A stretch of 64,000 nucleotides of DNA from assembly GCA_020055645.1 (NCBI GenBank), contig CM034547.1:30194513-30258512 (forward strand). The letters run 5' to 3'. The stretch's first letter is position 1; every line of letters begins with the position of its first letter. Below, piece after piece: positions 1 to 15,700 of this stretch. The DNA is from Tomocerus qinae (lineage: Eukaryota; Arthropoda; Collembola; Entomobryomorpha; Tomoceridae). The notes beneath the pieces were generated by a model. It saw only the letters and a list, made by a program, of their open reading frames with translations, was not told the origin of the DNA and made no database searches. Both the position numbers and the translations under genes were made by a program.

Positions 1-3000
1 AAAGGCTTTGAATTTATGTAATAGAAGTTGTACCTAGTTTACTTAGATTAATTAAAAATACCTTTGAAGTGTTACTTATCACAATTTATCACCCAAGTTT
101 GCTTTCAGTACCCTTCATATCTCCGTAGTGGTACCATCATCTCGACTGTTTAATTGTTTCTGAACTGTTCAACAGTTCTACGAGAATACGCAAATTTTTC
201 TAGGAACCGCACCCACAGACATGTATAATGGTGTTAAATATTGTAGAACATGTTTTACATTCTTTAAAGCTTACTTTAGTTATAAATTAAAGTATATATA
301 ATAAAACTGTACAACTCATAAATAGTCTACTATGTATAAATACATAGCATGTAAGAGAAGTAAGTAATTAAAATTCAATTATCTCAATTGGGATAATACG
401 CTTCGTTAGCACGGAAGAAATTATATGTAAGTACGCCTATATAGTATATTATTAACATGTACTTGGGAAGGAAACCCTCGAAAATGAGCAAGTGTGGGTT
501 GAAATACGGGCACCATCCTACTGCTAAGTCTAATTTGCACAATTATGGACATACTAGGTAGGAATAAATAAAACTAAAATTATACGACTACTCCTACGGT
601 TTTTACTTGTTTTACTAGTTTCTAAATATATAATGTATCCAATCATGTACTTACTTATGTAATTGTACTACTAAAGAACATGTTTGTTTGTTGGTATAAA
701 TATTTTATATTTATTTGGGTAAAACACTCATCATCTCATGCAATAAAAGTATGTATTTATAACTCAACGATTCTGAATTTAAAGATTGTATCTAAATTGG
801 ACACCAGGCAAGAAATTTTAATTTGAAAATATATATTAATGGTGTCAAAATTGGATGTAATTAATGGTAATACATTTTAGATATTGAAATGAAGAATAAA
901 TAAAAAAATCCGTTGAAATTGAGTCTATTTTAGATAATACTAGAATGAAATACAATATAGTCGTATATAAAATTGAAAAATCATTGCTAGAAGGAAAGTG
1001 TGCCCTGTAAAGATGCTCCTTGATTAGAAGCACCTTAACAATGGTATGAAATCTTACTAATTAGAGTTGTTTATCAATGAAATTAGGTATCTTACTTTCA
1101 AAAAAGAGAACGACAATAGAAAAGGGTTTTCTGTGTCGTTATGTAAATGTCCCAATGTGGAGTTGGCAACTGGCAGTATGTTAATTAGGACAGAAAAGGA
1201 GGCATGGCATTAAATTCTCATGGAAGCACTCAGCCAAATGATTTTAGATTCATTACATACAACTGTATCTTTTAGATTTTCTTCCATATGAACTGAAGAT
1301 CATCAATACAGAAGATTATATCAACTAACGACTAGTCCTGAGTCTCTCCTGCAACCTTTTCATATCTCTTGAGGCTTTTGACTCCCTGCTCAAGAATTCA
1401 ACGTAAGATGGACACGATTGATCCAACTGTACAACACACTAGTGAAAGCACAGTACATAGAGTTCGGTAGAGATTAGACAGCGACTGATATCTGTATTCT
1501 CAACAGAGCAAAGCAACCAAACTATAGCGAGGATCATAACAAACTATAGCTTTGCATTATCCTGTAACATCCTTCCAAAAAGAAATACCCTGAGAGGGAA
1601 AAGAAAGTCCTACTTTTCAGGTCTTGGTCCATTCCATGGTAATAATAGAGTTCTTTCTCCGTCTGGGTGCCCGAATAACCCGTTGGCAAAGCTCTCTGAC
1701 TGACTTCATGCTCACTCTGTAGATTGAATGTGTATTGTACATACATTTCAAAACGTATGAAGAAGGTACTATAAATAGTATTGCTTATTTTCGGAAATAG
1801 CTGTACGTTGTACTCTAGTGCTGAGACGGATATATGTTACTACGTAGAGCTACTGAATGGAAATCCACCTAAATATAACAGTAAATATTATTTGTAGTGC
1901 ATAATAGATTGTCGTTTATAGGGATGGACAGGACTGGACTACTGACTGATATTAAAGGGAAGCATAACAGAACGGTAAATACATAACCGTCTAGCAGTAC
2001 ATCCACTACATTATCGCAAAAGATGGAATATGCTTCAGTTTGGCTGGATTCGATCCGCCAATATCGATCTGAGAAAACTTTTCAACTTAGTCTGTTGATT
2101 GTATCTATCTCTGTCTCAGTATTCACGTAGGCATTTATTTGGCCGCTTGCTTTCCTTGACTATGTGCCTCTGTTGTGCGAACTGAGATACACACTGGATT
2201 GTTTGAGCACAATGGGAAGAGCAGAATAGTTTTTCTTGTTGATGAAAAGTTGGAGCTGAACTGACTCGAGGCGAACTGAATAATCTATAGTTGCACGTAA
2301 ATAAATAAAGAAATCCCTTCTGACGCTCATCATATTTCATTCTGTTGGAGCTTTGGCTCCCGATTTTTAGCTTAGCACACAAATACAGATATCACATCAC
2401 CATTCACATTCTTATCGCATCCGGACTCTAATACCCGTGTACAAGGTAGATTCTACAATATTTTTTCAGTTTACACGTCTATTCTATGGCTATGACCATT
2501 TAATGCGGATTCAAACCACTCACTCTCCCACCTATCATTTTCTTCCTTTCACACTACTTACATCCTCAACAACAAAGGTGGAATATCAATAAAGGAATTC
2601 AACCCACTACACATTCTGAGTACCTACTTTAACACATTTCAGCAAACAAACCTTGAAACAAACGATCTAGATGCTAATAGCGATTAGTAATTTTAGTATT
2701 GTAATTAAAATAATTCAGTTTGTTTCTTAGGTATACTAAGGTAATTGGAACTAGTTAGTAGAAAACGGGGTTAAATACTAGTAATGCGTAAGGCAGTGGA
2801 TATTTTACTAAATGAAGACAATATTCATGGCTAGCAAAGAGTATTAAGTAGAACCATTAAGCATTAGAGGTAAATTGAAGTAACAGTAGAATGCGTAGGA
2901 AGGTATGTACTGTTTATTTAGATAGTGCTATGCAAACAGCACATTTTGTTGAATTTGGGAGTATTTATTAGAAGCATTTGGCACTTTGGTTGAGAGAGTC

Positions 3001-6000
3001 TAGTGAATTTAAATGGGAGTTAAATTTTAAGAGAAACTATGTAGAAAACGTGGAGACAAAACGAAGGGGATATTATTAGTAAGCAAGGAAAGGAGACAAG
3101 AAGGGAAAGTGTAGCCTTAGGTGTGCCCTACTATATTTATAACGTAGTGTAGGGACTCGAAGGAGCAAGAGCGGAGTAGAGCAGCATTAGATAATGTTAT
3201 GTTTTGTTATGGAATATTGTAATATTATGTCGGGAGAAATGCAGAGGGAGAAAGGAGTTATATGTAGAGCAGTGACATTAGAGAGAGAGTCGGAGAAAGC
3301 AAGTGGAGGACTGGAGCAGAACGTGATGTTTCGTCCGAGACGACTTTATGAATTTGAAAGCTGCATTGAGCGTTACGTTACATAAAGGTGGAATGGAAGA
3401 AAAGCACGGAATGGTGCAGTGCATTTGAGGCTGTTTAACTATGTAGCAGTGTATGTGTCTATGTATTTATGTATGAATGTATATGCGGGAGATAGAATAG
3501 GATGCCACTCTCTATTAGCTCCCTACTTCTGAGTATGTATTCATTTTCGAGGAGAGAAAGTACAAATAGTCCTTGTTATAAATGTGCAAGATGTGATGCA
3601 AACGTAGTTTGAGGTCTGAATGCCGATTGCTGTGCGGTGCTTTCTCTTTTCGACTTTCTACTCCGACTCTGGCAGAGCGTCTCCTCGCAGTACATATGAA
3701 TGTATTTCATTGGCGAATGGACTAGAAGTCAATGCCTCTTCTCAAGGCGTCCATTCTAGACTTATTTTCCTAATTCACAATCTCTCATTGTACTCCGAGC
3801 GTCTTTATGGTTATGCTATGCATAACGTGCCTAACTACTTATGTGAATGTAAAAAGCAAAACATTTCCAAGAAAGATGCCTGACTGAATTTACATTCCTT
3901 ATACTAACACTACAAACTTACAGATCCTTTACTTATTTACTTTATGGGAATACACGAGGAAGAAAGCCTCAAGGTTTAACGCTAATATGTTTAGACCTCT
4001 CACTAGTATTCAAGCCAAGTATTTATATATGAAAAGTCACATCTGTAGAGTAATGGGAATGAAACATTACTGAATCTGGGCTACTTGTGTTACTTATTGC
4101 TATATTGACACACCCGTTTAGTTAGCTGCATACTATTAAGTAAACAAACGGAGAAAGTACCTTGTACATATCTGTTTATTAGCATTTTCCCTCACGTCGA
4201 GATTCCGAGAACAAAAGATTTTTCTAAAAGAGACCCACCCGCTGGAGCCTAATGCAACTGATCCAGAGCACATTTATGCAATACATCATCAACATTTGCT
4301 GATTTCTTTAAGGAAAGCTGCAGACGCGTCACGGACCTTATCCTTCCAACGCTGCGTAAAATGATAGTTCGCAGCAAGCTAGGGTTGCAGCTTTTAGTGA
4401 ATGATCTCCTTGATCTGGCATGCAGGAGTATCTACACGAGTGATTACATTGTGCAAAAGACAATTTGAAATGGATACAATTCATAAATGGGCTCTTTTCC
4501 CTCTTAAATCAAACGTTTTCAAAGGGGAAATACCTTTTAGCATCTATTAAATGGCCGAGGGGAATGTGCATGAATAAGATATCCAAAGTATCCATTTCAC
4601 TGCCATGTGAATTTGGATAATTCAAGCGTTTCAATGATATTTATGATCAATATTACCACCAGCTTTGCAATATTACAAATGTAGGACTGTATACATCAAT
4701 GATATAGCATTTTTAAAGGTTTAATGCATGGGATTTAAAAGCATTCTCGTAGCTCCTCCTCCTGAACTAATCTAACTAAGTGAAAATCCAGGGATATATT
4801 CAGAAAATTGTTGTTTGAGGTGGGGAAGTAGTAAAAACGGCAATGGCCATCTAACAAAACACCAGTCCGGTGCATTTTTAGAAAAAAAGACATTTTTTTG
4901 CTTCTCCGGTCTCCGACTTTTTCATTCAGTTTTCATCTTCGTCTTAGTCAACGACAGCCGCATCAACTTTGGCAAAAGGATTTTTTCTTTGAAACTCACC
5001 CGTTGAGATATGGCGATAGTAAATAAAAAGAAGCAAGTGGTTTACGGTGGAGCACTAAGAAATGAAAGTGCGTAGCTGGAGAAAGTTGTAGAACAAGAGT
5101 GGAGGAGAGCTTGGAGGATATTGTACTAATAGTACACTGGTGGTTGCTATCCCACGTGTGTATGTGTGACTCGTACAGACTCAGGAAGGCAAGGGCAGAA
5201 ATGCGTGTAGGTTGAGGTTGAATTGAGGAGAACATAACACACGAGAGAGTATTCTCGGAATTGAAGTGAAGTGTAATGTCAGAGAGAAAATCTTTTTTAG
5301 GGGGATGGAGAACTCGTGATAAATTGCCATATTATGAGGAAATGATACTGAGCCAGAGGAGAGAGTTCATGTGAGCGAGATGGAGTGAGACGAGGACGAG
5401 ACTCACCGGAAAAATCTCTCCTTTATTTATACGCAGACTTACGCACAAATGCCACGGAAGCTACCTACTACCTCCTACGTGAAGCTACATGTATGTACAT
5501 AGAAATAAGAACCACTTTACAATAGAATGTAATCCATAGCCTGTAGTGCACCTAATGCAATGAACTTTTACTGTATTACCACATTTTCTTTAGAAAATAA
5601 GAATGAGACGCTATTTAAAGGTCCCTTATTTCTTATACGTGCGCAGCTTTCACTATTGGTCTGTCTGGTTATTAAATATAACGCATTGACAACTGCATAT
5701 TGGAAGAAGCTGAATGGCGAATACTGACAATATGCGTGTGAGACTGCAGGATGCATATACTCACAGCACATCCATCCAAGGCATATATATAATAGGAGGT
5801 CATCTATCTTTTTTCCCCTTTCCGTGGATGAGTAGTCCCACTTGACTTTGCCCAATTTGTATGAATACAAGAGAAAAATGAAAGTTTTTGGTTGTTTACA
5901 CTACAGGAGGGGGTGTCCTCCCGAGATACCATTTTAGAGTCCAAAATACTAAAAAAACTAAAAAATATTCATCACATATTGTATTTAACTGCTTATTTTT

Positions 6001-6690
6001 AAGCTTGACTGTGTAGAACGTATGTAGTACTTAGGTATTTTGACAAAAATAAATAGGAAGCAGATTGGAATGCGTGGGTTAAATTTAGTTGGAGTACAGA
6101 TCATTGTTGTGGATTTAGGTTGATAGTCCGTGGGTAGTATTTACTACTTGGATTTAAGGAAACAAATGACAATGCAATTTCGGGTGTAGTTTAAGATTCT
6201 CTTTATCCGCAGCACATTGGACGAAAATAAACTAGAGTTGAAAAAAAGAACAACATAGATTTATAGCGGGGAAAAAGAAAAATAGAAAGTCTTGGACACA
6301 GTGGCTGCTTTTGGAGGAGAAAACAAGGGAAATCTTTTTGTAGGAGAGTGTAGTGCATATTTGCTAGGTATAAAAGAAATTGAAAGTATAGATGTAGAAG
6401 GTTTTTTGGCAAGGGAGTCGCTATTGAAACATTGGTTACGCTTAAGTACAGATATATTGTAACGTTTGCGTCCAGTTTACCATTCCATTGTTTTTTCATT
6501 GGGTTCCTTTTCTTAGGTCTCAACTGAGCTGGACTGAGTCACAAGTGTAGAATTAAAGTCTTTATCTGAAAGAAGCATTTTTTCCTTTTGGTTTAAAGGG
6601 CAGGCCTTCGGCAAACTCTTCCTTCTCTTTTTGCTCAGTGAACTGCGAGCGCCTTTTCATTCTGCTTCATAGCTCATGTACCTAAGGTAC
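1..6690. other. Non-coding stretch, no gene recognised
   Basis: I see no supported gene here. Open frames reach about 106 codons (6203-6523, minus strand) but have no domain, no repetitive coding signature and no matching neighbours, so I treat them as chance. The DNA is AT-rich. A C-over-G block lies at about 2,400-2,660, and G-over-C purine-rich blocks lie at about 2,760-3,400 and 5,020-5,420. Nothing resembles a tRNA, rRNA or transposon end. It could be intergenic or intronic; the sequence alone does not decide. Confidence 0.6.
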
Positions 6691-6692
6691 TG

Positions 6693-6736
6693 CCTTTCTG
6701 TTTTCTCATATTTTTCTCTCAAACAGAAAGGTAAGT
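6693..6736. repeat. Inverted repeat overlapping a consensus 5' splice-site motif
   Basis: An 11-bp perfect inverted repeat has left arm CCTTTCTGTTT at 6693-6703 and right arm AAACAGAAAGG at 6721-6731, around a 17-nt pyrimidine-rich loop. The right arm runs into AAGGTAAGT (6728-6736), a perfect match to the metazoan donor consensus. No coding exon can be recognised upstream, so the donor may be fortuitous. One such stem with a short loop is not rare by chance in 64 kb. Confidence 0.3.
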
Positions 6737-9700
6737 TGAGTTTCCCTTTTTGACTTGGGCTGGTTGGTTGGACTCTCTTTGGGTTAGAACAACAGTCGAG
6801 ATAAAGGAAGATAAACAAGTGAAACTTTAATATTATGTAAGTATGGAGAAGTGAAGTGAAAGCTTATTTTCCTCAAGATTGCCTTTCTTTCTTTTCTTTT
6901 CCTCCGCTACTTATACAATGTCCGCTTCACAGCTGGTCCACTTTCACGTAAGTTAGCCTCTCAACACTCATACTCTACGCGTACTCACTTTACCGGCCTT
7001 TCACAACTTTCTACTCCTCACCTCCCAAAGAATATTTTTAACCGCATTAGGCAAGGAATCTATGTACATATGATTTAACTGAAGTGAACTCACTCACTTC
7101 ACCCTACACACTATCAACCTAAGTGTACAAATAGGTAAACAATCTAAACCTAAACTCATTCTTTGTACATCAGACATAAGAGTTCCGATACAACAATAGA
7201 AAACACTCAAAGTAGCTACTCTCCTTTCCTCATTTCACCTACTTTAAATCTGAAATGGCGAAAACATCAATTTAGGTTGTAGGAAACAAAACTTTATAGA
7301 TACCTGGCCTGGGAAAAAGGTTTTAAAATATTTTAACAATGTATGTCCTTTGTATAGATGCTTTATACACGCCTAAGCTTCTATAACCATTTAAAATTAG
7401 AAATTGTAGAATTAGGAATGATATCTATAGCATTGTAATACTTTATGTGACATCACTCAGAATATGACTTGAGAAGATTTTGTAAATTCTTATACTATTT
7501 AGAATGCACAATTCTACAATTCACAAACTGGGGTTGTATTGATGTGGCTATACATAGATTTCCTATTAGTTAGTAAGACAGTCTCCGTATCTGAGTGATA
7601 TCCTATTTGCTTATAGTACAGAAAACAAAGAAAAAATATAATATTTACATTTAACCTTTTCTGTTGCAGTTTCATCATTTGTCATTTCTGTGGCATGCGT
7701 ATCCTAACTTTATTTTTAGCTAAACATCCGTGGGAATAAAAACATATGACCAAATATGATCTCACCATGCACAATGCAGTTAAAAGACAACAAACTTTTT
7801 GTATTTTCCGGAACAGTGGTACCTATAAGAAAGATTACGATTGTAAGGAGCTGCTATGGGTGACTTTATAGAACTTTCAACTTTTGACGGCCTGTTTGAG
7901 ACCTTGAACCTTCATGCATTGGAAGTTTCCTAATTCCTTTTAATGTTCCGACGAAGAAAGAAGAAAATAACAAGACGAGATTATTACGCGGACGGAAGAA
8001 CTCCTTGACCAGCTGTAAAAACAGAAAAGCTATTAAAATTTGGAAAATTATTTTTGTTTTCTCCTTTGCCACATCAGCAGAAAACTAAGACCATATACTT
8101 CTGCCGAAAGCAGTTAGTTGGAAGGCTGCAAACCAAACACGTACAATACTTTTACTACTCTTTTAAGAAGCAAGAACTTTCTTCCATATAACAATGCTTG
8201 ACATAAATTGACATTGTGTTATACTACAGTGCGATATGCGAGTCACAGCTACAGGACGAATCATGCATAACATCAGTAAATTATTTGTTGCAATCATAAA
8301 TGATATCTGCAAACAATAATGTCAAAAGATTCATTGCAAAGTCTTAATATTATTGTATTGGCTTGGAATATAATAAAAACATACTATTGATAAAACTATA
8401 TTCCTGATAAAATTGTATTTAAATTTTCTTTCTACCATTGGTTAAAAGCTAATCATTAGATGATATAATAGTCGTACAATATTATTTACTGGTGGACATA
8501 GCATGGTGGTAACTGTAACAATGACTTTGCAAGTCCAAGTAAATGGTAAAGCTGATATGGATTGATATGAAAAAATAGAAAAATCTTTAATGGTTGATAT
8601 ATGCAAGTAGTATAAGTAGAATGTCGGAAGATAAAGATTTTTGAAATATGAAGTTGAGTAGTAAAGACAGGGAGGGAAAGTTGGTTGTTGAGTTGAGGTT
8701 GATGCAGCATTGTAGATTCATGGCACGTTATTGGAAAGAGAAGAAGACTAATATGTAAGCCCTGGTTGGGACGTTCTCTTCCAACATCAGCATCACCATC
8801 AGCATGAGTATTATGATCTTCCTCCTTAGCTTTCACCACACGACCCTATCCAAATATTACCTATCCCACCATCCTATTTTATCACGCAGCTCATACATCC
8901 TTCTATAGGCTGTTAGCTAATGCCTACTTTGCCTATAAAAGAGACAAGGCAAAGTAAACCTTAGTAAAACATCTCGGCTTACTCATCTTTTTGAGAAAGG
9001 AAGTGAAGAAACCTTATCTTATGTATAAGTTACCCACCTACAAAATTACACCTTAGCCGTGTGGCTACACAATGTTACTGATTCATCAAATAGAAAAACA
9101 TTTATAAGTGGTAGTTCTGCCCGAACCTTCTCCTCCAAATACCCATGCAGTAGTAATACTAATTTTTTATAGTTTTATACGCACACGTGCAGTAAGTGGT
9201 ATATCAAAATTGTAAAAAATGCTATAAAGGATTAACTGGTATGTTTTTTAGAGGGGTGAAAGGCCTTAAACAGTTTTTTGTATGTGAAAGTGACAGGAGG
9301 GCTATGAGGTTTGACTGCAAAATATATACAGGGTACTTGGATTCTAATTTATTTTAATGGTATATCCTGGTGGCAAATAATGATATTGACATGGAGCAGA
9401 GTAGTGAGGATTCTATTGAATATATATCACATCCGAGCCCGGGCTTTCTTAATAATAGGGTATTTGGCTCCTTCTTCGGACGAAAGAACAGCAACCAAGT
9501 GCGAGAGACTTGTTCGGAGAATTTTTAAGTCTTAATAACAGTGACTCTCATCCTTGACGAATACTAATCCCGGTTTGAATAGAATCGTCTATGGCAAGTG
9601 CCTACCTATCTTCTTGGTATCTCCTCACAACTCACTCAGTCCGACCATATCGCTCGTATATAGTTGTCCAGAAGAGTTCAACATCAGCAGTGCACAATGA

Positions 9701-12700
9701 GTCGTTCCTCTAGTATTTAGACTCTACTCAATGAGATAATGCTCATGTCTACTTAAATTACATTACATTAGATGCATACGAGCTATATCAAGAGAAATTC
9801 AAAGGCTGTCCTAGAAACTCCTTGGGTAGGAATGCAAGTCATTAGGCCTCTGTGGCTGTCGTTGTCGTCTTGGCTCACTTGAGTAATTTGTTAGCTGCCT
9901 TCGTTCCTTCCTTCCCTTCCCGTGTCTTTCACTTCACTTAACTTACTCTAATACATTCGTCCCTGTTATGTTATCCAGCATCAACCAACTCCTTGGCTTC
10001 ATCCATTCCCACAGCTTTGGCTTGGCTTCGTTCCGTTTCGTTTGGCTCTCACACCAAGAAATCACTCTATGCAAAATCCTACTCCTAGCTAGCCAAAGAA
10101 GAAGAGCCTTCGTTTGTAGGTTACGTAGACACCTATTATAAAGTGGAGGAGAAAGTCGAGTGAAAGTATGAAATGACCAAAATGCATCACCACTACAAAT
10201 AGCTATGCTACCTAACTATTCCATTCTCCAATCTCAAGTGAACAGCTTTCTCAATTCCAAAATAATGACCTATAATTTTATGCATCACAGCGTTTTTTCT
10301 TCCCTTTTCTTTACAATTCACTCCCATTACGCATTTATCATGCTATGCTCCCCAAAGTTAGATTGTACTACTTACTATTAAATATAAAAAGTGTATCAGC
10401 ATAATTATCTTTCTATCAATGTTCCCTACCAATCTAATTATACGACATTGAAGCCATCCTTACGCAAATAGTGTACTATTATAGATACTTTGGTCCTCCT
10501 TTCGTATGATAACTTTAGAAAGGAAATCAGAAATTCGTTAATTGGTGTTCTTGGATCCGTAACAAGTTCAAGTTCGAAAATAGGTGACATTACACATTTT
10601 CCCCGTCTGGGGGAACGGTTCAAACAAAATCAATGTAGCTTTTATTCTCTCAATTTCATGAGATTTCTCTTCCAAAGGGCCACGGCTTATAAGCGGATTA
10701 GTGGTAGGTAGATCGGTTTTCAAAAGATGACATAGCTCTTAAGTTACCTAGGAAAGTACCGACGGGCGGATGTTACCAACTGTACCCTGTTTTCATATAG
10801 GTACCCTTGCCCCTCCTTTTTTGCTATTGTCAAATACATATTTACATGTTTCATTAGAATTATAATTTCAACCCTATAATTTCGAAATACATAAGGTGTG
10901 AATGTAAACCATCTTAGCATTGGTCATTTAATTTAACATCTAAATAAACATTGTATTACCGATCATAATCATATTGAACTAGCTGCAGACCTGACCTAGC
11001 ACTTGTGCTAGAAAAATGTTGAAATAAGTTTTCTAGCGCCTGCACATAGGAATTTCATCAATAGACCGTTAACTATTTAGTAGACCAATTTTTTATCTAA
11101 GTGTGTGAAAATGTAAAGTAAAATCAGTACTCGTAGTCCAGTCATTACAAACCGATCCGGACATACATACAACGTTCAATTACAAAATGATATGGAGATA
11201 CATACAACGATCGACACTACGTTTATGCAGTAGTAAAGATACATTGTGTGTAGTAGCGTGTGAGCTTATTAGTATACGGTATATTATGTGAGACTATGTG
11301 AGTATGGCGACATCGTACAGTCGGGAACATCCAGTATTTTTCTAAGTCTCTACTATTCCTATATGTTCACTTCTGTTGTCATTTTTTCTAATTTTTTCTA
11401 TGTGTTAATCATTGTGAATATTAATATACGAGGAAGTACATCTCGTGTGTAAAATATAAGCATGGTACAGAGCGATGATTTAAATTAAATTGTGATTTGT
11501 GTGTGAAGCATTCTTGATTTGCACGGCAAATAAAAAAGGACGCTAGGAAATATTTAGAGAAATGTTCAATATTGTAATTGCAATACGCCATTTTAATTCA
11601 ATAGGCAATGGAAACTTATTGTAGCTTAATTATATAACAGGTCAGCTACATGGAAAAGCACATCGACTAATAGAATATTACGTAAAAATTGCAGAGATGT
11701 ACAAATCATAATATGCAAAACCTGAAAGGCTTATTGTAGAGCTAAGCTTTGGTTTTCTACATTCAAACAATTGTTAAGATTGAGTTAGAGAGACTCGTGT
11801 GTGTGGTGCGAATTTTGTCTTTGCTAGTATTTGCCAGTAGAAATTCTTGAGAAACAGACTGAGCCTGGAAGGAATGTTTTCTGAGAGGAGTATCGTCTTT
11901 GTAGCCAACATTCATAATCCATATATGCGACGACATTGACAAAGAGCCCTTATCTCTTGTCAAACGAAACAGAAGCCACTTGAACTCAGTCATCAGAGGA
12001 CATTTGTGGGTGGGAATGACTACCGAAACTCGTGCCATGAACTGATAAGCCTTCTTTATTGAGACATTTCCAATATTTCCTATCTTGACTCAAGAGCGAC
12101 TCTTAGGCAGTTCAGTTGATTCACTACTCTCACTAACACCAACATGCCACACTTATCCCTAGTCTTAAGACCCTCTTGTTCTTCGCCATTTCCTTAAGCT
12201 TACCAACAATCAAGGCTTCAGCTTACTTAACTCTCTTTACGTATGCTGACAAAACTCAGACAGGCGTGCATATGACATTTAAACCACGATATAGAACTTG
12301 AATATTCACAAACAGCGTAGGAATGAGATTCACACAAGGATTATAACTCGCAACGCAAGTCGCAACCAAAAAGATACAAATTCAATTTCTTATATTTGAA
12401 TAGGCTCTACATTTACGTAAGATTGAGTTACAAAACATAATAGCATCTGTAGCCCAATATGTAACAACTAAATTATATTTGTTACATAAATGTTATACTC
12501 TATACTATGTAATATTAACATTATAATGCTTACTTCAAGGACAAGATAGTTTTCCTCATGCGCAATCTTATATGCTTTATTGCGTGTGTTAACTCGATCA
12601 ACTCCTTTATTGTTTACTCTGTGTACATATACTTGGCTACTAGAATTTCAACTTAAGATTGTAATCATGTCTCATTCTGTGTACACTCTTAGAACTTGAA

Positions 12701-15700
12701 GAAATTGAATGAAAAGTAGTACATTTAAAACTAGTATGTACCATCAGTAAGATCCTTGGCATTTTAAAGCAGACAATAACCATCTAGACAGTCTTCTTCA
12801 GAAAAGCCTGTTTGTTAACAGAAGTGAAAAGAGAGAAAATTAATAATTCTTTTCGCTTTCACTGTCTGGACTACTTTTTGCTCTTTTAATAACCCAGTGA
12901 GAGTCTGAAGTCAATAAAAGTCTGCTCAAGGCTTATTTAGTAGGTATCGGAAATAAAAGTGAATAAATAGATATAAGCAATCTAAACATTTAGTTTATGA
13001 CAACAGTTGATATAAATGATATAGGTACAGTAAAAGTCATGGGTAATCACAAATCAAACATTTCCTGTACTATCTTACTACTTATGTCGGGAAGCATAAT
13101 TTTCCCAAGAATTGCACTCCAGGGGAACAATGAATTGCATTTTTTGTCCTTGCTTGTATAGATTTTTTCTCAGTGTGCTCAATACTCACCTCTAGGTTGT
13201 ATTTAAGCAGAGTCACATATTTTATGGCTGTGCTAGTCTACTACAATATTAATGTTCAGTACGCAGTTTAGAAATAATGTATGTTTGTAAGCAGTCGTTA
13301 CAAGACCTATAGACATGGCATTCAGTTTAGTAGGATGGAGAGAACTATTTTGTACTTGTATTTTAAAAATCATGACCTAGAAATATATTGGTTTGGCAAT
13401 AAGCGTCATATTACGATGGCATTGATCTTTTCTGTGCTGAACCACCTTTGAAAGTAGAGTGTTGTTAAAGAATGCTGTCCTACTATCTAATATATTCAGT
13501 GTTGGGCTTGTAATGGTACACATTCCATTGATTTCCAATTGAAATATGAATAGCAAGGACAAGGAGATTGAAAATGGCTTGGCCTTGCAATCCATTGAAG
13601 ACTGAGCAGAAGATTAAACACATGGGAAGAGGTACTACCAATATGATAATGGCAATCCTTCTATGTGCATTAAGTAGCATCATAAAAATGGTCAGAAAAG
13701 CAACAGCCAAAATTCGCAGTACTATAAAAGTACCTTAGACTAGGAGGAGAAAGCATGGAAAGAACGACTTTCTCTATAAAAGTTATTTTCACTATCTACC
13801 AGTTTATGCTTACAATTATGTGCTGTTATTGTACATAGAAAATACGGACAAGGTTTAAGCCTCTATGTTAAGTGCTTATAAAAGAAACAATAAATTTGTC
13901 CGTTGTACCAGTTGAGTACATGAGTAGTACACGCTCAGATAAAATGGTCACAGTCAAGTCAAACCGAGTTTCATCGGCTGACGATGAGCTGCAAGGCTAT
14001 ATTGTTATACTATGTCCGGTACCTGAAATGTTTTTTTTTCTCTATAGGAATTGGAAATCCAAGGCAGGCCCTGAAAACGCAAGTTAAACATGGTTAAACT
14101 CAGTGAGTCAGTCAGGCACAGGGAAGTCAGAGTGATATCGCTTTGTATTATAGGAGCCAATCGTTGTCACAAGTATAGGCTGACTCGCTCTCTCCTGACT
14201 TGACTGCATGTTATTACCTACATGAATACACATACTAAATACAGAGCATCTTAGCCAAGCTATGTTTAACCATGACTATGACCTGAAGCTTTTTTATTTT
14301 TATGTGATGGTTATTGCTCAAATAGGCTTTACTCCTATACTTATTCCGCATTTTTCGCCAAACGAATACTCTGCCTTGTCCTGCTTCTCAATTCTGTCCC
14401 CAATCTTTTACATAGCATTTTCCACTTGAGTTTTACTCCTAATATTATAGATTGCCTCATATCTGTTCTACTTTAACTATATTCAATGCACTTTATTTCT
14501 ATTCCATAGCACATACACACTCTGTCCCACACTTCACACCGCTTCATAAACTACCTACTGCATTTTCAATGTCTTCTTGTCTCCTTCCAGATTTTACTTA
14601 CTCCTCACTCAGCCACTACAAAATCCTCCCTGTCTACTTACTCTCTCTTCTATTCCCATTTATATGCAAAACTAAAAGTTAAATAGGCTGTAATTCCACT
14701 TTTTCCAGCCATACTCTCTACCTTTCGATTGATCATTGTTACCCTTCTAGATTCTGATAATCTTCAGAAGCGATGCTCGACAGTTACTGACTTTTTACAA
14801 ACGTAAATCGAAGAATTATTTTATTTAATTCCTTTTAAAAAGTTAAAATTAGCACAATTTTTAGGAGTGAGTAGTCACAACCTTGCACCAGACTGAAAGG
14901 GAGATACAGTTTTTGACTTTCTTGATATCCGTTTGGTTTTCATGTTCTTGACAGGCTACGACTACACAAAATGGCTATCAGGAATAAAATGACATGTCAG
15001 AAAAGTGGAGCAATGAATTCTTTCAACGGAATTTTATCTTTAAAAATGTAGCAATAGTGCACGTTAACATCACATTTTTATGACAGTGCACATTACAGTG
15101 TACATCATTCATATACGATAACACTTACAGTTAAATGATATAGGTACGAAACAAAACACGTTCACTCTATGAATTGATTTTTTATGAATGTATCCACATA
15201 TTATACAACGAGAGATTGACAAAAGATACCTGTCAAAGAATGCCATAATGACTCCACGGTATAATTTATACTGTGTGACTCCAAACAACTTATAGAAGTA
15301 GTTTAGAATTTAAAAATCAACATTACGATTTTTAGATGCAGTTGCGCCCTATTAAATGCTCCAGTGTCTTGCACTTCTCATTATTTTACAAGAGGCGAAT
15401 GTTCTTTTTTCAATTTTTAACTTAAATTATTCTTTACCCTAGGTTCCCATTATCCTTCATTTTTTTAAATTCTAGTCTGTACATTGTACGCTATCTTCAA
15501 TAACATAAATAACATACATAACATAAAGAGAGTAAAGAAGAGCAGTAGCGTTGTTGTAATAAATTATTAGTTTATTGGTACTCATTTAAGGTACTAAAAG
15601 TCTTAGCCCAGCAAGATTGGTACTTTTGTACGTTCATACAAAAGTGGAAAAACATTGTTGTGTTAGGTTGTATAGAAGAGTGGCGATGTAAATTGATTTT

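Noticed and set aside
2046..2074. GGATTCGATCC as a tRNA B-box
   Set aside because: No A-box at the right distance and no cloverleaf could be drawn.
14089..14274. 11-bp inverted repeat CATGGTTAAAC as transposon ends
   Set aside because: Arms are far apart, pairing does not extend outward, and such matches at this spacing are expected by chance a few times in the window.
15658..15677. TAGGTTGTATAG word resembling the 3' half of let-7
   Set aside because: The seed end does not match and no pairing arm for a precursor was seen.
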